Notes: generated by a model from the letters alone, not told the origin. Positions 43,227 to 51,452 are shown, counted from the stretch's first letter. The stretch is DNA of 64,000 bases from Candidatus Electrothrix scaldis (GCA_033584155.1 CP138355.1:4863501-4927500); one strand, 5' to 3'. Numbers and translations: made by a program.

Positions 43227-43451
43227 GTGCTACAGAACCGTTTTCTCCTGCTGCAGGATCATTTTTCCCCACTGCAGAATGATTTTCTCCCGCTACAGAA
43301 CGACTTTTTCCTGCTACAGGATGAGTTCTGCCTGCTCCAGAACCGCTTTCTCCTGCTTCAGGGTGATTTCTGCCACTTCGGAAAGAGTTTTTCCCGTTGC
43401 AACGAGGGGCTTTCCTCTGGCAAGAACCGCTTCCCCTCCCTAACCCCTTGA
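43227..43451 (+). CDS. Possible small heptad-repeat protein encoded by the minisatellite
   Basis: An open frame of 74 residues starting at GTG (43227). The translation is a chain of heptads of the type LLQNDFL: LQNRFLL, LQDHFSP, LQNDFLP, LQNDFFL, LQDEFCL, LQNRFLL, LQGDFCH, then degenerate. Hydrophobic Leu and Phe at fixed positions would suit an amphipathic helix. A second forward frame (from an ATG at 43216) is also open and periodic (for example CYRTVFS), as expected from any 21-base repeat. No ribosome binding site supports either frame. It may well be non-coding. Confidence 0.25.
   Translation: MLQNRFLLLQDHFSPLQNDFLPLQNDFFLLQDEFCLLQNRFLLLQGDFCHFGKSFSRCNEGLSSGKNRFPSLTP
43228..43437. repeat. 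21-base minisatellite, ten degenerate units
   Basis: Ten contiguous units of exactly 21 bases, starting at 43228, 43249, 43270, 43291, 43312, 43333, 43354, 43375, 43396 and 43417. The first seven are similar, of the form TGCTACAGAACGNNTTTTCC; the last three are more degenerate. As 21 is a multiple of three, two forward frames stay open across it, and one gives a peptide with a seven-residue period. The array lies between lspA and the IS element. Replication slippage with later drift is the simplest origin. Confidence 0.85.
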
Positions 43452-43531
43452 ATACTGAGGGTATAAAGAGCTACGGATCAATACTTCATAAAAATGGAGT
43501 TACTTTCAACCCCGACTAAGCAAAAAATCAT

Positions 43532-44942
43532 GGCTCTTCGTAGATTAGTGGGGAACCCCATGTTCCGCAAATACCCGGAGCCTAAAATTTTCAAAATTTC
43601 TGTAGCCAAACGCTGTACGAATAATGTTTCTTATGCTGTTATTGAGTCCTTCAACAAAGCCGTTTGTAACCCGCTCGACAAAATAGTTCAAAACTTCATT
43701 CCACCAATTTTCCAGCGTACCAACAAACTTCAAAAGAAACACATTTCCTGTCACCCGAGCTTTCCATATCCAGGCTCTTAGGAACTTCGATGCTTTATCC
43801 CGACTTCTTACGCGCTCAAAAATACACCTAAATTCTTCTTTGATAAGGTAGAGTTCTCTTAGTTCAGGATGGAGGGCAAGCACCTCGGTCAAACGCGACT
43901 CTTCTTCGGTGGAAAGTTCTTCCCTGTTTCTCACAAGAATCCAACGTATTCCCTTTAATATGTCCTTTTTCTCATCAGGAAGAGCACGCTGAATTTTACG
44001 ACGCATCTGTCCCAAACGCTCATTCAGCTGTTTCATCACATGAAATCTATCAACTGTAAGCCGAGATTTTGGGAGTTTCGTGCGAATTGCCTGAGCATAA
44101 GGTGCCCACATATCAATAGATACAAATTTAATCGCCCGGCGTTGTTCCTCCGTTAATTCATTGAGCCATTTTTCGAGAGTATCTTTACGGCGATCCGGTA
44201 GGACTGCGAGAATACTCCTGCTGCTTATATCTGAAATGACAAGAACAAATTGCCTATGCCGTTTCTTCAGAGAAATTTCATCAATCCCGAGTACCCGTGT
44301 GAATAGGCCGCTATTGCGTTCCGGTATGCGGCGGGCGAATCGGTTGAGAATCTCTTTCACAGTCGCTTGGCTCAATTTCTCTTTTATGGCGACTTTTTTT
44401 CGGCAGCCCGCCTTACATCGTTCATAAATATGTCGTTCAAATTCCTTAGTATGTCTTCTAAATTTTTCAATAAAAGGCAATGATTCCGTGAACGGTTTTT
44501 GACACTGTTCACACATGAAACGACGGGAGAAAAAATGTAAAAAAGTCCTCTTTCCCCAGATATCAAGATGTCGGACGCAACGCTCCTTTTCTTCATGTAT
44601 TGCTTCGGAAGGAGTACCGCAACGGAAGCAGATGGCTATATCATCACGATGAGAGCATCGTAGATGAAGCACATCTTCCACACCTTCCAATCGCAAACAG
44701 TACATATTAACCTTCAAAGCAGCAACTCCGAGAAGTTCTGTCAAAACAGAGTCTGTTGCCTCGGTAAACATTTCTTCGCAAACTCGTTTTACAGACCGGG
44801 CCGCATCCTTAATATAAGCAAGAGAAAGCAATTTCACAGAAAAACCTCGTTAGATTTTTTCTGTAAATTTTACCAGAGGTACCTAAAATATCTATTCCAA
44901 TTATGTAGAGAGACTACTTTCCCCACTAATCTACGAAGAGCC
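43532..44942. mobile_element. ISL3-family insertion sequence, intact, with 8-bp target duplication
   Basis: A complete 1411-base insertion sequence. The terminal inverted repeats are perfect over 23 bases: the left end (43532-43554) begins GGCTCTTCGTAGATTAG and the right end (44920-44942) is its exact complement. It is flanked by the direct repeat AAAATCAT at 43524-43531 and 44943-44950, the 8-base duplication typical of ISL3. Joining the flanks restores an uninterrupted sequence with the duplicated site once. Perfect ends, an intact transposase and an exact target duplication point to a recent insertion. Confidence 0.96.
43545..44837 (-). CDS. ISL3-family transposase
   Basis: A 430-residue DDE transposase. 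The N-terminal zinc ribbon reads CFRCGTPSEAIHEEKERCVR and FMCEQCQKPF (four Cys-x-x-Cys type ligands), followed by a helix-turn-helix region with LSQATVKEILNRFA. The catalytic core has VLGIDEISLKKRHRQFVLVI (first Asp), FVSIDMWAPYAQAI and LTVDRFHVMKQLN (second Asp region), and TNGFVEGLNNSIRNIIRTAF with the final Glu. This order is that of ISL3 transposases. The stop codon lies inside the left terminal repeat. The gene is full-length. Confidence 0.95.
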   Translation of the reverse strand: MKLLSLAYIKDAARSVKRVCEEMFTEATDSVLTELLGVAALKVNMYCLRLEGVEDVLHLRCSHRDDIAICFRCGTPSEAIHEEKERCVRHLDIWGKRTFLHFFSRRFMCEQCQKPFTESLPFIEKFRRHTKEFERHIYERCKAGCRKKVAIKEKLSQATVKEILNRFARRIPERNSGLFTRVLGIDEISLKKRHRQFVLVISDISSRSILAVLPDRRKDTLEKWLNELTEEQRRAIKFVSIDMWAPYAQAIRTKLPKSRLTVDRFHVMKQLNERLGQMRRKIQRALPDEKKDILKGIRWILVRNREELSTEEESRLTEVLALHPELRELYLIKEEFRCIFERVRSRDKASKFLRAWIWKARVTGNVFLLKFVGTLENWWNEVLNYFVERVTNGFVEGLNNSIRNIIRTAFGYRNFENFRLRVFAEHGVPH

Positions 44943-44948
44943 AAAATC

Positions 44949-45521
44949 ATGAATGACGAAAATAAGCCAAAAACTCAAACAAAGTCAGGTATCGTCAGAT
45001 GGATAGATAGTGATGATGTTAAATTCAGTAGGGAAGGGGATTGGTTCACCGTAGACAGTAATGGTAATGTTAAAGCTGTTAAATTCAGTAACAGTGATGA
45101 TTGGGCGTCTTACGAACCATCAGCTGCTAAAAAAAAGGTTGCTCTATCACTAATCTTTCTTCGTAAGACTCATTATTACAACCAACACCTCAAAATATTT
45201 CTTGTTATCTTTTCAGGTATCTTTTGCTTCCTTAGTTGGCAATTTGCACAAGTGGATTTGTCCAGTCTATCTATCGTACTACTTGCCTTAAGCTCCCTTC
45301 TGATTATCAGAGAACAACTAATAGCATATAGAATTCGAAGAGGACTCTTTGGAACAAACCGAACCGAAGCACGAGCTTTAATCGAATTCATCATTAAAAA
45401 CTCAGAAGATATCGACTTCACCGACAGCAACGGAAATCTACGCCGCGCCCTGCTGCCCGAAGCCGAGCCTGCCTCCACAGAACAACCTCTGCCTGCCTTT
45501 GGCGAGGAGGCACCCGCATGA
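44949..45521 (+). CDS. Uncharacterised two-helix membrane protein
   Basis: A 190-residue protein that I do not recognise. The N-terminal 75 residues are polar and acidic, with the internal repeat DVKFSREGDWFTVDSNGNVK / AVKFSNSDDWAS. Two membrane segments follow: LKIFLVIFSGIFCFLSWQF and LSIVLLALSSLLIIREQLI. The C-terminal part is cytoplasmic-looking and acidic, ending in a proline-rich tail. The ATG at 44949 lies in the target duplication of the IS; the open frame extends into the IS but that part is not native. It ends with an ATGA overlap with the next gene. A possible substitute ribosome binding site (GAAGAG) comes from the IS end. Confidence 0.75.
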   Translation: MNDENKPKTQTKSGIVRWIDSDDVKFSREGDWFTVDSNGNVKAVKFSNSDDWASYEPSAAKKKVALSLIFLRKTHYYNQHLKIFLVIFSGIFCFLSWQFAQVDLSSLSIVLLALSSLLIIREQLIAYRIRRGLFGTNRTEARALIEFIIKNSEDIDFTDSNGNLRRALLPEAEPASTEQPLPAFGEEAPA

Positions 45522-45967
45522 ACGAAAAAGCTGATATATGGTCCTCCTTAGGAACCAAGGCTATTGACGTTATCTTCGCCAGATACCCAGCCCGAACCAG
45601 CCTCGGCGTTGTCCTCGGTGGTGTAATAGACTTCGGCATTCAACTTTTTGCCCCGGCACTGAGTTCACTGAAATTTGCCGATTTCACAGCCAGCCCCAAA
45701 TGGGGCTGGTGGTTACTCGGTATTCTGATGATGCATGCCCCGACGATATTCTCCACCTTTCGGCAAAAACAAACCGGAGACGAGAAGATTGACCGGGCCT
45801 TAGATCTGATTGAACGAGGAAACTTCACCAAGGCGGAAAAACGCCAGCAGTATCGGAAACTCATAGAACGAGTAGCCAGCAATGTTGCTCTGAAGCCGGA
45901 ACTAAAAAAGGAACTCAAGGAAACGGAGCGCAAAATCAGCGAGAGCAGTGAAAAAAGCTCCCCCTGA
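45518..45967 (+). CDS. Uncharacterised membrane protein, partner of preceding gene
   Basis: A 149-residue protein of unknown family. One or two hydrophobic stretches occupy about residues 27-48 (TSLGVVLGGVIDFGIQLFAP) and 60-80 (KWGWWLLGILMMHAPTIFST). The C-terminal 65 residues are highly charged and helical (KIDRALDLIERGNFTKAEKR), ending in a Ser/Lys/Glu-rich tail. Its start overlaps the stop of the preceding gene by 4 bases, so both are probably made together and act together. No enzyme motif is visible. A hairpin immediately follows the stop codon. Confidence 0.75.
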   Translation: MNEKADIWSSLGTKAIDVIFARYPARTSLGVVLGGVIDFGIQLFAPALSSLKFADFTASPKWGWWLLGILMMHAPTIFSTFRQKQTGDEKIDRALDLIERGNFTKAEKRQQYRKLIERVASNVALKPELKKELKETERKISESSEKSSP

Positions 45968-45969
45968 TT

Positions 45970-45985
45970 AGGGGGAAATCCCCCT
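45970..45985 (+). terminator. Candidate hairpin after the membrane-protein pair
   Basis: AGGGGGA and TCCCCCT form a 7-base perfect inverted repeat two bases after the stop codon of the preceding gene. The loop is tight and what follows is C/T-rich (CCTCCCCCTTT) rather than a run of T. It may end the two-gene transcript or only slow it. Confidence 0.35.
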
Positions 45986-46126
45986 CCTCCCCCTTTACAT
46001 CTCCCCACTCAATCCCTACTCTTTTTCACAAGCGGCTCAAATCCCTCTGCTGAGGCAACCAGCCAGGCAGCCTGAGCCCTTTCTCTCGCTGAATTAAACA
46101 ACATATTGAAAAAAAGGAGACCTGCG

Positions 46127-47002
46127 ATGAAACGGATTTTTCTGTTTTTGATGACTAACTTTGCCGTCCTGATGGTGCTGTCCATTAGCGCGCGCATCCT
46201 GGGCATAGATCGTTACCTGACCAGCAATGGCATGAACATGAGCTTCCTGCTCGGCTTTTCCGCCCTGATCGGTTTTGGCGGTTCGATCATTTCCCTGCTC
46301 ATGTCAAAGAAAATGGCCAAGTGGAGCACCGGGGCCCAGGTCATTAAGCAACCGAGCAATCAGGAAGAACGCTGGCTGGTGGACACCATTGCCAAACTCG
46401 CGTCCAAAGCCGGGCTGGGCATGCCAGAAGTCGCCATCTATCAAGGTGCCCCCAATGCCTTTGCCACTGGCCCCAGCCGCTCCAACTCTCTGGTTGCTGT
46501 TTCCACTGGGCTTATGCAGAGCATGAATAAACGCCAAGTAGAGGCTGTGCTGGCCCACGAAATCAGCCATGTAGCCAACGGGGACATGGTCACCCTGACC
46601 CTGATCCAGGGTGTGGTCAACACCTTTGTTATCTTCCTTTCCCGAGTCGCGGCCTTTGCAGTGGATAATTTTCTGCGTGGAGAAGACGATGAGGACGCAG
46701 GCGGCTTTAGTATCGGCTACTTCATCACCAGCATCGTATTTGAGATGCTCTTTGGTATCCTGGCAAGCATCATTGTTATGTATTTCTCCCGCTTCCGGGA
46801 GTTCAAGGCGGATGCAGGTGCTGCGGCCCTGATGGGTGACAAGCGCCCCATGATTGAGGCCCTGCAGGTCCTCGGCAACATGACTCCTGGTGAGTTACCC
46901 AAGGAGATGGCAGCCAGCGGCATTTCCGGCAACACCATGAAGGCTCTGTTCAGCAGCCACCCGTCCCTGGAAAAACGAATCGCTGCTTTGCAAAATAACT
47001 AA
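46127..47002 (+). CDS. htpX: Zinc metalloprotease HtpX (M48B)
   Basis: A 291-residue inner-membrane protease that degrades misfolded membrane proteins. Two N-terminal membrane segments ([18 protein letters not shown] and [19 protein letters not shown]) lead to the catalytic block [20 protein letters not shown] with the HExxH zinc ligands. [11 protein letters not shown] and a second hydrophobic pair follow, then [20 protein letters not shown] with the third zinc ligand (E in EFKAD). The ATG at 46127 has a GGAG site seven bases upstream; the TTG at 46106 is less likely. Length and motif order are normal. Confidence 0.96.
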   Translation: MKRIFLFLMTNFAVLMVLSISARILGIDRYLTSNGMNMSFLLGFSALIGFGGSIISLLMSKKMAKWSTGAQVIKQPSNQEERWLVDTIAKLASKAGLGMPEVAIYQGAPNAFATGPSRSNSLVAVSTGLMQSMNKRQVEAVLAHEISHVANGDMVTLTLIQGVVNTFVIFLSRVAAFAVDNFLRGEDDEDAGGFSIGYFITSIVFEMLFGILASIIVMYFSRFREFKADAGAAALMGDKRPMIEALQVLGNMTPGELPKEMAASGISGNTMKALFSSHPSLEKRIAALQNN

Positions 47003-47042
47003 CGGTATCAATTATCCAGATAACCTCAAACGGAGAAAAAAC

Positions 47043-47705
47043 ATGTCCCCCTCAAGACAACCCCTCTTTTCCCTGATCGCCCTGCTCTTTGCAGCTCTCC
47101 TGCTCAGTGCCTGCTCCAGTGCCTATTATTCGGCGATGGAAAAAGTCGGGGTGCATAAACGAGATATCCTGGTTGATCGAGTCGAAGGTGCCAGAGACGC
47201 CCAACAAGACGCCCAGGAAGAATTTAAGTCCGCGCTGGAACAATTTGCTTCGGTTGTCGCACTGAGGGAAACAGATCTGAAGGTAGCCTATGATAAGCTC
47301 AACGGGGAATATCTGGACTGCCAAGAAGCCAGTAAAGAGGTATCTGACCGAATCAACAAGGTAGAAAAAGTCTCTGAAGACCTGTTCGAAGAATGGGAAG
47401 AGGAGCTGGATCTCTACGAGAACCAGACCTATCGGGCAAACAGTAAACGCCAGTTACGAGAAACCAAGTCCCGCTATCGGGACATGCTCTCCTCCATGCG
47501 GGCAGCAGAACGAAGCATGGCCCCGGTCCTGCAAACCTTTGAGGATAATGTCCTTTATCTCAAGCATAACCTGAATGCCCAGGCCATTGGCTCTCTGCAA
47601 GGACAATTTGCTGGCCTGCAAAAGGATATTGATGTGTTGATTAAGCGGATGAATAAGGCGATCCAGGAATCCAACGCCTTTATCGCCCAGATGGGGCAGA
47701 GTTAA
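47043..47705 (+). CDS. DUF2959-type lipoprotein
   Basis: A 220-residue predicted outer-envelope lipoprotein. The N-terminal signal ends in the lipobox LLLSACSS, so Cys-25 or nearby would be lipidated after LspA cleavage. The mature part is long and helical: SAYYSAMEKVGVHKRDILVD is the opening signature of the DUF2959 family, and FKSALEQFASVVALRE and LRETKSRYRDMLSSMRAAER are coiled-coil-like. The function of the family is unknown. It follows htpX after 40 bases on the same strand, so both may be transcribed together. A perfect palindrome lies just after the stop. Confidence 0.8.
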   Translation: MSPSRQPLFSLIALLFAALLLSACSSAYYSAMEKVGVHKRDILVDRVEGARDAQQDAQEEFKSALEQFASVVALRETDLKVAYDKLNGEYLDCQEASKEVSDRINKVEKVSEDLFEEWEEELDLYENQTYRANSKRQLRETKSRYRDMLSSMRAAERSMAPVLQTFEDNVLYLKHNLNAQAIGSLQGQFAGLQKDIDVLIKRMNKAIQESNAFIAQMGQS

Positions 47706-47717
47706 ACAACAAACCGT

Positions 47718-47741
47718 AGGGGCACGGCGCGCCGTGCCCCT
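47718..47741. repeat. Perfect 24-base GC palindrome between convergent genes
   Basis: AGGGGCACGGCG followed by CGCCGTGCCCCT, preceded by CGT. It lies between the DUF2959 lipoprotein gene and the convergent dxs gene and could end transcription from both sides, although no T-run follows. The sequence is nearly the same as the palindrome at 62478-62505 and shares its GTAGGGG start with three longer repeats nearby. Confidence 0.75.
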
Positions 47742-47757
47742 GCCGGATTCAGCGGAT

Positions 47758-49668
47758 TCAGTCTCCCTGTTTCATAACCTCAAGAGCACCCTTGATAATC
47801 CCGGCAACATCAATGCCAGCATTCTTCCACAAGGTCTGCTGGGGGGCCTGATCAATAAATTTATTGCCGTAGCCCAATACCCGACACGGAACCAAGAGGT
47901 GCATCTCGTGCAGCATCTGAAGCACCGCACTGCCGAACCCGCCCTTCTTTACATTATCTTCCACGGTCAGCACCCTGCCGCAGGTGCTGGCCCAATCAGA
48001 GATCAGCTCATTATCCAGTGGCTTAATAAAGCGCGGATTAATCACCGCCGCATCAATGCCCAGCTTGGCTAAGCCCTCAGCAGCCTCCAAGGCCGGATAA
48101 ACCCGATTACCCACAGGAAGGAGGAGTAAATCCTTGCCCTCACGGAGGAGCTCGCCTTTGCCAATGGGTATCTCCCGCAAATCCTGATCCAGCGCAACAT
48201 TCTCCCCCCCACCTCGTGGGTAGCGAATTGCACAAGGCCCATCGTTATTGACCGAGGTATAGAGCATATGCTGCAACTCGTTTTCGTCCTTGGGTGCCAT
48301 CACGGTCAGGTTGGGGACAAAACGGAGAAAGGATATATCAAACACTCCATGATGGGTAGGCCCATCATCACCCACCACCCCGGCCCGATCCAGGGCAAAG
48401 GTCACTGGCAGGTCTGGCAGGCAGACATCGTGGATCAACTGATCCAGGGAACGCTGCATAAAACTGGAATAGACAGCCAACACTGGCCGCAGACCGTCCA
48501 GGGCAAGACCAGCAGCAAAGGTCACGGCATGTTGCTCCGCGATTCCCACGTCAAAAAAACGATCCGGGAAACGCAGACTGAACTCTGAAAGTCCAGTGCC
48601 AGCAGGCATGGCCGCCGTAATCCCACAAATCCTCTTATCTTTTTCCGCTAGGGCACAGATCGTTTTGCCAAAGACCGCTGTGTAGGAAACCGGCCCTGAG
48701 GAGGGCAAAGGTTTGCCCGTGGCAATGGTAAAAGGACCAAGCCCGTGATACTCGCCTGGATTCATCTCCGCAGGCATGTACCCTTTGCCCTTGGTAGTCA
48801 GAACATGGATGAGCACCGGACCACGGTGAGCATTATCCCGGACATTCCTCAGGGTGGAAATGAGGTCTTCCAGGTCATGGCCAGGAATCGGCCCGATGTA
48901 CTTAAATTTCAAGGCCTCGAAGAGCATGCCGGGCGTGAAAAAGGCCTTCAGGCTCTCCTCGGATTTACGCAGCACGCTGAGAATATTCTCGCCCACCGAG
49001 GACATGGACTTCAGCCCATCCTCCAGGTGGTCCTTGAGGCTCCGCATGGTCTTGGAGTTGAGCTTTCTGCTGAGAAAGCTGGACATGGCTCCCACATTCG
49101 GGGAAATAGACATCTCATTATCGTTCAGGATAACGATGAGATCCTTATGCAGGTCACCGGCATGATTCAAGGCCTCAAAGGCCATACCGGCGGTCATGGA
49201 GCCATCACCGATCACCGCGATGACCTTGCTGTCATCCTGCTGCAATTCTTTGGCTGCGGCTATGCCCAGACTATAGGATATGGAAGTAGAACTATGCCCG
49301 CTTTCCACCACATCGTATTCACTCTCGGAATGCTTAGGAAAACCGCTGATTCCCCGATATTGGCGAAGGGTATGAAACTGATCCCGTCGCCCGGTGATCA
49401 ATTTATGGGCATAGCATTGATGCCCCACATCCCAGACCAATTTATCCTTCGGGGTAGCAAAGACATAATGCAGGGCCAAGGTCAGCTCAACAACACCAAG
49501 ACAGGGTGCAAGATGGCCCCCGTTCTCGGCAACCGTGTGAATAATTTTCTCGCGTATCTCGCCTGCGAGCTGCTCCAGCTCTCTGAGATTAAATCCACGC
49601 AAATCATCCGGACTTTCGATACTGTCCAGCAGTTTGCCGCCCTGTTCAGGGCTCTGATGAGGAGTCAT
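47758..49668 (-). CDS. dxs: 1-deoxy-D-xylulose-5-phosphate synthase
   Basis: A 636-residue thiamine-diphosphate enzyme that joins pyruvate and glyceraldehyde-3-phosphate, the first step of the MEP isoprenoid pathway. It shows ENGGHLAPCLGVVELTLALH, the TPP motif VIAVIGDGSMTAGMAFEALN...NDNEMSIS, and a transketolase-type pyrimidine domain with TFALDRAGVVGDDGPTHHG. FDVGIAEQHAVTFAAGLA is the catalytic Glu region. The start was set at the ATG at 49668, which has an AAAGGA site and gives the usual length. In-frame starts at 49728 and 49797 would add a non-homologous tail. It is convergent with the DUF2959 gene. Confidence 0.96.
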   Translation of the reverse strand: MTPHQSPEQGGKLLDSIESPDDLRGFNLRELEQLAGEIREKIIHTVAENGGHLAPCLGVVELTLALHYVFATPKDKLVWDVGHQCYAHKLITGRRDQFHTLRQYRGISGFPKHSESEYDVVESGHSSTSISYSLGIAAAKELQQDDSKVIAVIGDGSMTAGMAFEALNHAGDLHKDLIVILNDNEMSISPNVGAMSSFLSRKLNSKTMRSLKDHLEDGLKSMSSVGENILSVLRKSEESLKAFFTPGMLFEALKFKYIGPIPGHDLEDLISTLRNVRDNAHRGPVLIHVLTTKGKGYMPAEMNPGEYHGLGPFTIATGKPLPSSGPVSYTAVFGKTICALAEKDKRICGITAAMPAGTGLSEFSLRFPDRFFDVGIAEQHAVTFAAGLALDGLRPVLAVYSSFMQRSLDQLIHDVCLPDLPVTFALDRAGVVGDDGPTHHGVFDISFLRFVPNLTVMAPKDENELQHMLYTSVNNDGPCAIRYPRGGGENVALDQDLREIPIGKGELLREGKDLLLLPVGNRVYPALEAAEGLAKLGIDAAVINPRFIKPLDNELISDWASTCGRVLTVEDNVKKGGFGSAVLQMLHEMHLLVPCRVLGYGNKFIDQAPQQTLWKNAGIDVAGIIKGALEVMKQGD

Positions 49669-49807
49669 TATTCTGTCCTTTGCTTCTGCCGACCGGTTTT
49701 CCGGACAAGTCTTTGCGTATTCCGCCATGTATTTTCTATGATGTAATCCAAGTGAGATAGAGAAAAACAGAGAAAAGCCGTTGAGGACATTTCCCAAGAC
49801 TCTCTAT

Positions 49808-50056
49808 TTATTCATCAGACTCTGTTCCTTCTGCGATCTCTTCGCCAAAAGGAACAGCTGTCAGTTTGTCATTTTTCTTCAATAAGAGATCAACCTGACC
49901 GCGAGCCTCTTCCAGTTTTTCATTGCAAAATTTGACCAGCTGAACGCCTTCTTCAAATTTTTTCAAACTGTTGTCTAAGCCCAAATCGCCCTGTTCCAGT
50001 TCCTCGGTAATCCGATCCAGTTTTGTCAGGGCATTTTCAAATGTTTTCTTGGCCAT
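49808..50056 (-). CDS. xseB: Exodeoxyribonuclease VII small subunit
   Basis: An 82-residue helical protein. It matches XseB over its whole length: [20 protein letters not shown], then [20 protein letters not shown] and [16 protein letters not shown]. XseB binds XseA to form a single-strand exonuclease used in mismatch and recombination repair. It lies upstream of dxs on the same strand. Many bacteria have ispA between these two genes; here the 140-base gap has no room for it. XseA is not in the window. Confidence 0.93.
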   Translation of the reverse strand: MAKKTFENALTKLDRITEELEQGDLGLDNSLKKFEEGVQLVKFCNEKLEEARGQVDLLLKKNDKLTAVPFGEEIAEGTESDE

Positions 50057-50179
50057 ACACCATTCCAGCTAAAAATCGCGGTTGCATCATCTCCCATCAG
50101 GAGTACAATGCGTATCTTCTTTTCGTGCAAAAAATATTTTATTGTAAACCGGATGAAAAAGGCTTTCAACACCTGATTT

Positions 50180-51094
50180 ATGAATGCGTCCCATTTACCT
50201 GCTTTTACCGATTGGCTAACAATTGAGCGTGGTTACTCACCACATACTGTGGAATGTTACTCTCGTGATGTCATTGAATTCTTTCACAGTATCAACAAAG
50301 AAACCAAACTCAAAGAGATCTCGCGCGAGCATATCGGACGGTACATCTCTTCGCTCTATCTCATGAACTCCGGCTCCTCTGTGGCCCGCAAGATGTCCGC
50401 CCTGCGCACCTTTTTTAAATACTGCATCAGGCAGGGACATATCAGCATAGATCCCCTGGCTGGCATAGCCGGACCCAAGCGCTCCCGCCATATCCCGACC
50501 TACCTCACAGTGGATGAGGTTTTCAGCCTCCTGGAAGAACCTAAGAAGAAAGATCGTTTCTTCCTCCGGGACAAGGCCATAATGGAGCTCATCTATTCCA
50601 CCGGGATACGGGTATCCGAGGCAGTTGCAACCAACCTTGTGGATGCTGATTTTGCCGCAGAGCTGATTATAATCAAAGGAAAGGGAAAAAAAGAACGTCT
50701 GGTCCCTTTCGGCAGTACAGCCTGCCAAGCCCTGCAACTATGGCTCCCTGCCCGGAATCAACTCATTGCGGATCGCATCACGCGCGGGGACGAGCCGGAA
50801 CGAGAGGCCTTATTCCTCAACAACCGAGGCACCCGGCTCACGGTGCGCAGTGTGGAGCGAATGGTCGCGGGCTACGGTCTGCGGGCAGGCATTGCTGTCC
50901 GGGTAACCCCCCATGCCCTGCGCCACTCTTTTGCCACCCATCTCCTGGAAATGGGCATGGACCTCCGCATGGTCCAGGAACTTTTAGGCCATGCGAGCCT
51001 GTCCACCACCCAGCAATACACCCATCTTAACCTTGAACACCTCACCAAGGTATACGACGACGCCCACCCGCAGGCCAAGAAGAAGGAAGAATAA
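50180..51094 (+). CDS. xerC: Tyrosine recombinase XerC/XerD
   Basis: A 304-residue site-specific recombinase for chromosome-dimer resolution. The N-terminal SAM-like domain contains FTDWLTIERGYSPHTVECYS and MSALRTFFKYCIRQG. The catalytic domain has the first Arg in IYSTGIRVSEA, the Lys in IIKGKGKKERLVPFG, the HxxR pair in TPHALRHSFATHLLE, the last His in ELLGHASLSTTQQYTH and the nucleophile Tyr in QQYTH. All catalytic residues are present. XerC rather than XerD is preferred because of length and the LSTTQQYTH end, but it could be XerD. It is divergent from xseB. Confidence 0.92.
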   Translation: MNASHLPAFTDWLTIERGYSPHTVECYSRDVIEFFHSINKETKLKEISREHIGRYISSLYLMNSGSSVARKMSALRTFFKYCIRQGHISIDPLAGIAGPKRSRHIPTYLTVDEVFSLLEEPKKKDRFFLRDKAIMELIYSTGIRVSEAVATNLVDADFAAELIIIKGKGKKERLVPFGSTACQALQLWLPARNQLIADRITRGDEPEREALFLNNRGTRLTVRSVERMVAGYGLRAGIAVRVTPHALRHSFATHLLEMGMDLRMVQELLGHASLSTTQQYTHLNLEHLTKVYDDAHPQAKKKEE

Positions 51095-51145
51095 ACGAGA
51101 TAGTGAAATCGCTCCCAAGGAGGGGAACAGAGGCAATATTTTTTC

Positions 51146-51174
51146 TTGACATTCACTGCCCTTCTCTTTATATT
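51146..51174 (+). promoter_or_regulatory. Sigma-70-type promoter of tRNA-Gln
   Basis: A perfect -35 box TTGACA (51146-51151), a 17-base spacer and a -10 box TATATT (51169-51174, five of six matching consensus). Transcription would start near 51181, some 15 bases before the mature tRNA. This is the most convincing promoter in the window. Confidence 0.85.
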
Positions 51175-51195
51175 TGTCTCGACCTTCCAATGCAC

Positions 51196-51269
51196 TGGGG
51201 GATGGTCTAATGGCAAGACAGCGGACTCTGACTCCGCTTATCGGGGTTCGAATCCCTGTCCCCCAGCCA
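51196..51269 (+). tRNA. tRNA-Gln (anticodon CUG)
   Basis: A 74-base tRNA with encoded CCA end. The acceptor stem TGGGGGA pairs with TCCCCCA. The D arm contains TCTAATGGCAAGA. The anticodon stem is GCGGA/TCCGC with loop CTCTGAC, giving anticodon CTG for glutamine. The T arm is CGGGG TTCGAAT CCCTG. It is followed by a run of eight T after a C, which could help to end transcription. No other tRNA is nearby. Confidence 0.97.
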
Positions 51270-51370
51270 TCTTTTTTTTCTCTCGTTTCATCCGATTCCA
51301 CAATTCACAGATAGTAACAACACTCTTCACCGTAAAGCGTCCTGTTTATGCACTCAAGCGAAGTTTAGCT

Positions 51371-51416
51371 GTAGGGGCAGGACCTGCGTGTCTGCCCGGT
51401 ATAAGCGGGTAAACAC
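51371..51416. repeat. GTAGGGGCAG repeat, copy 1
   Basis: Starts GTAGGGGCAGGACCTGCGTG and continues TCTGCCCGGTATAAGCGGGT to AAACACAT. It lies between tRNA-Gln and hsdR. The GGGGCAG and CTGCCC blocks are self-complementary and form a hairpin. The same sequence occurs with changes at 55136-55184 and 57988-58048, at both other intergenic gaps of the restriction locus. Confidence 0.8.
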
Positions 51417-51452
51417 ATAGCTTTACCCCCACGACTCTCTGTATAAATCCCT

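Larger units (their letters stand above)
43147..43531. other. Gap between lspA and the insertion sequence
   Basis: This 385-base gap is mostly filled by the 21-base tandem repeat described separately. The stretch 43147-43205 has no recognisable signal. The last 90 bases (43440-43531) were, before the IS inserted, the leader of the gene that now starts at 44949. They contain TAAG and an A-run directly before the former start codon but no strong ribosome binding site. No terminator hairpin with a T-run was found behind lspA. Confidence 0.5.

Noticed and set aside
43228-43437. CRISPR-like array
   Set aside because: The units are contiguous 21-mers with no spacers between them, and no cas genes are nearby; it is a tandem repeat.
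44664-44948. Upstream extension of the membrane-protein frame into the insertion sequence
   Set aside because: The frame is open by chance through the IS end. The exact 8-base target duplication shows that native sequence begins at 44943.
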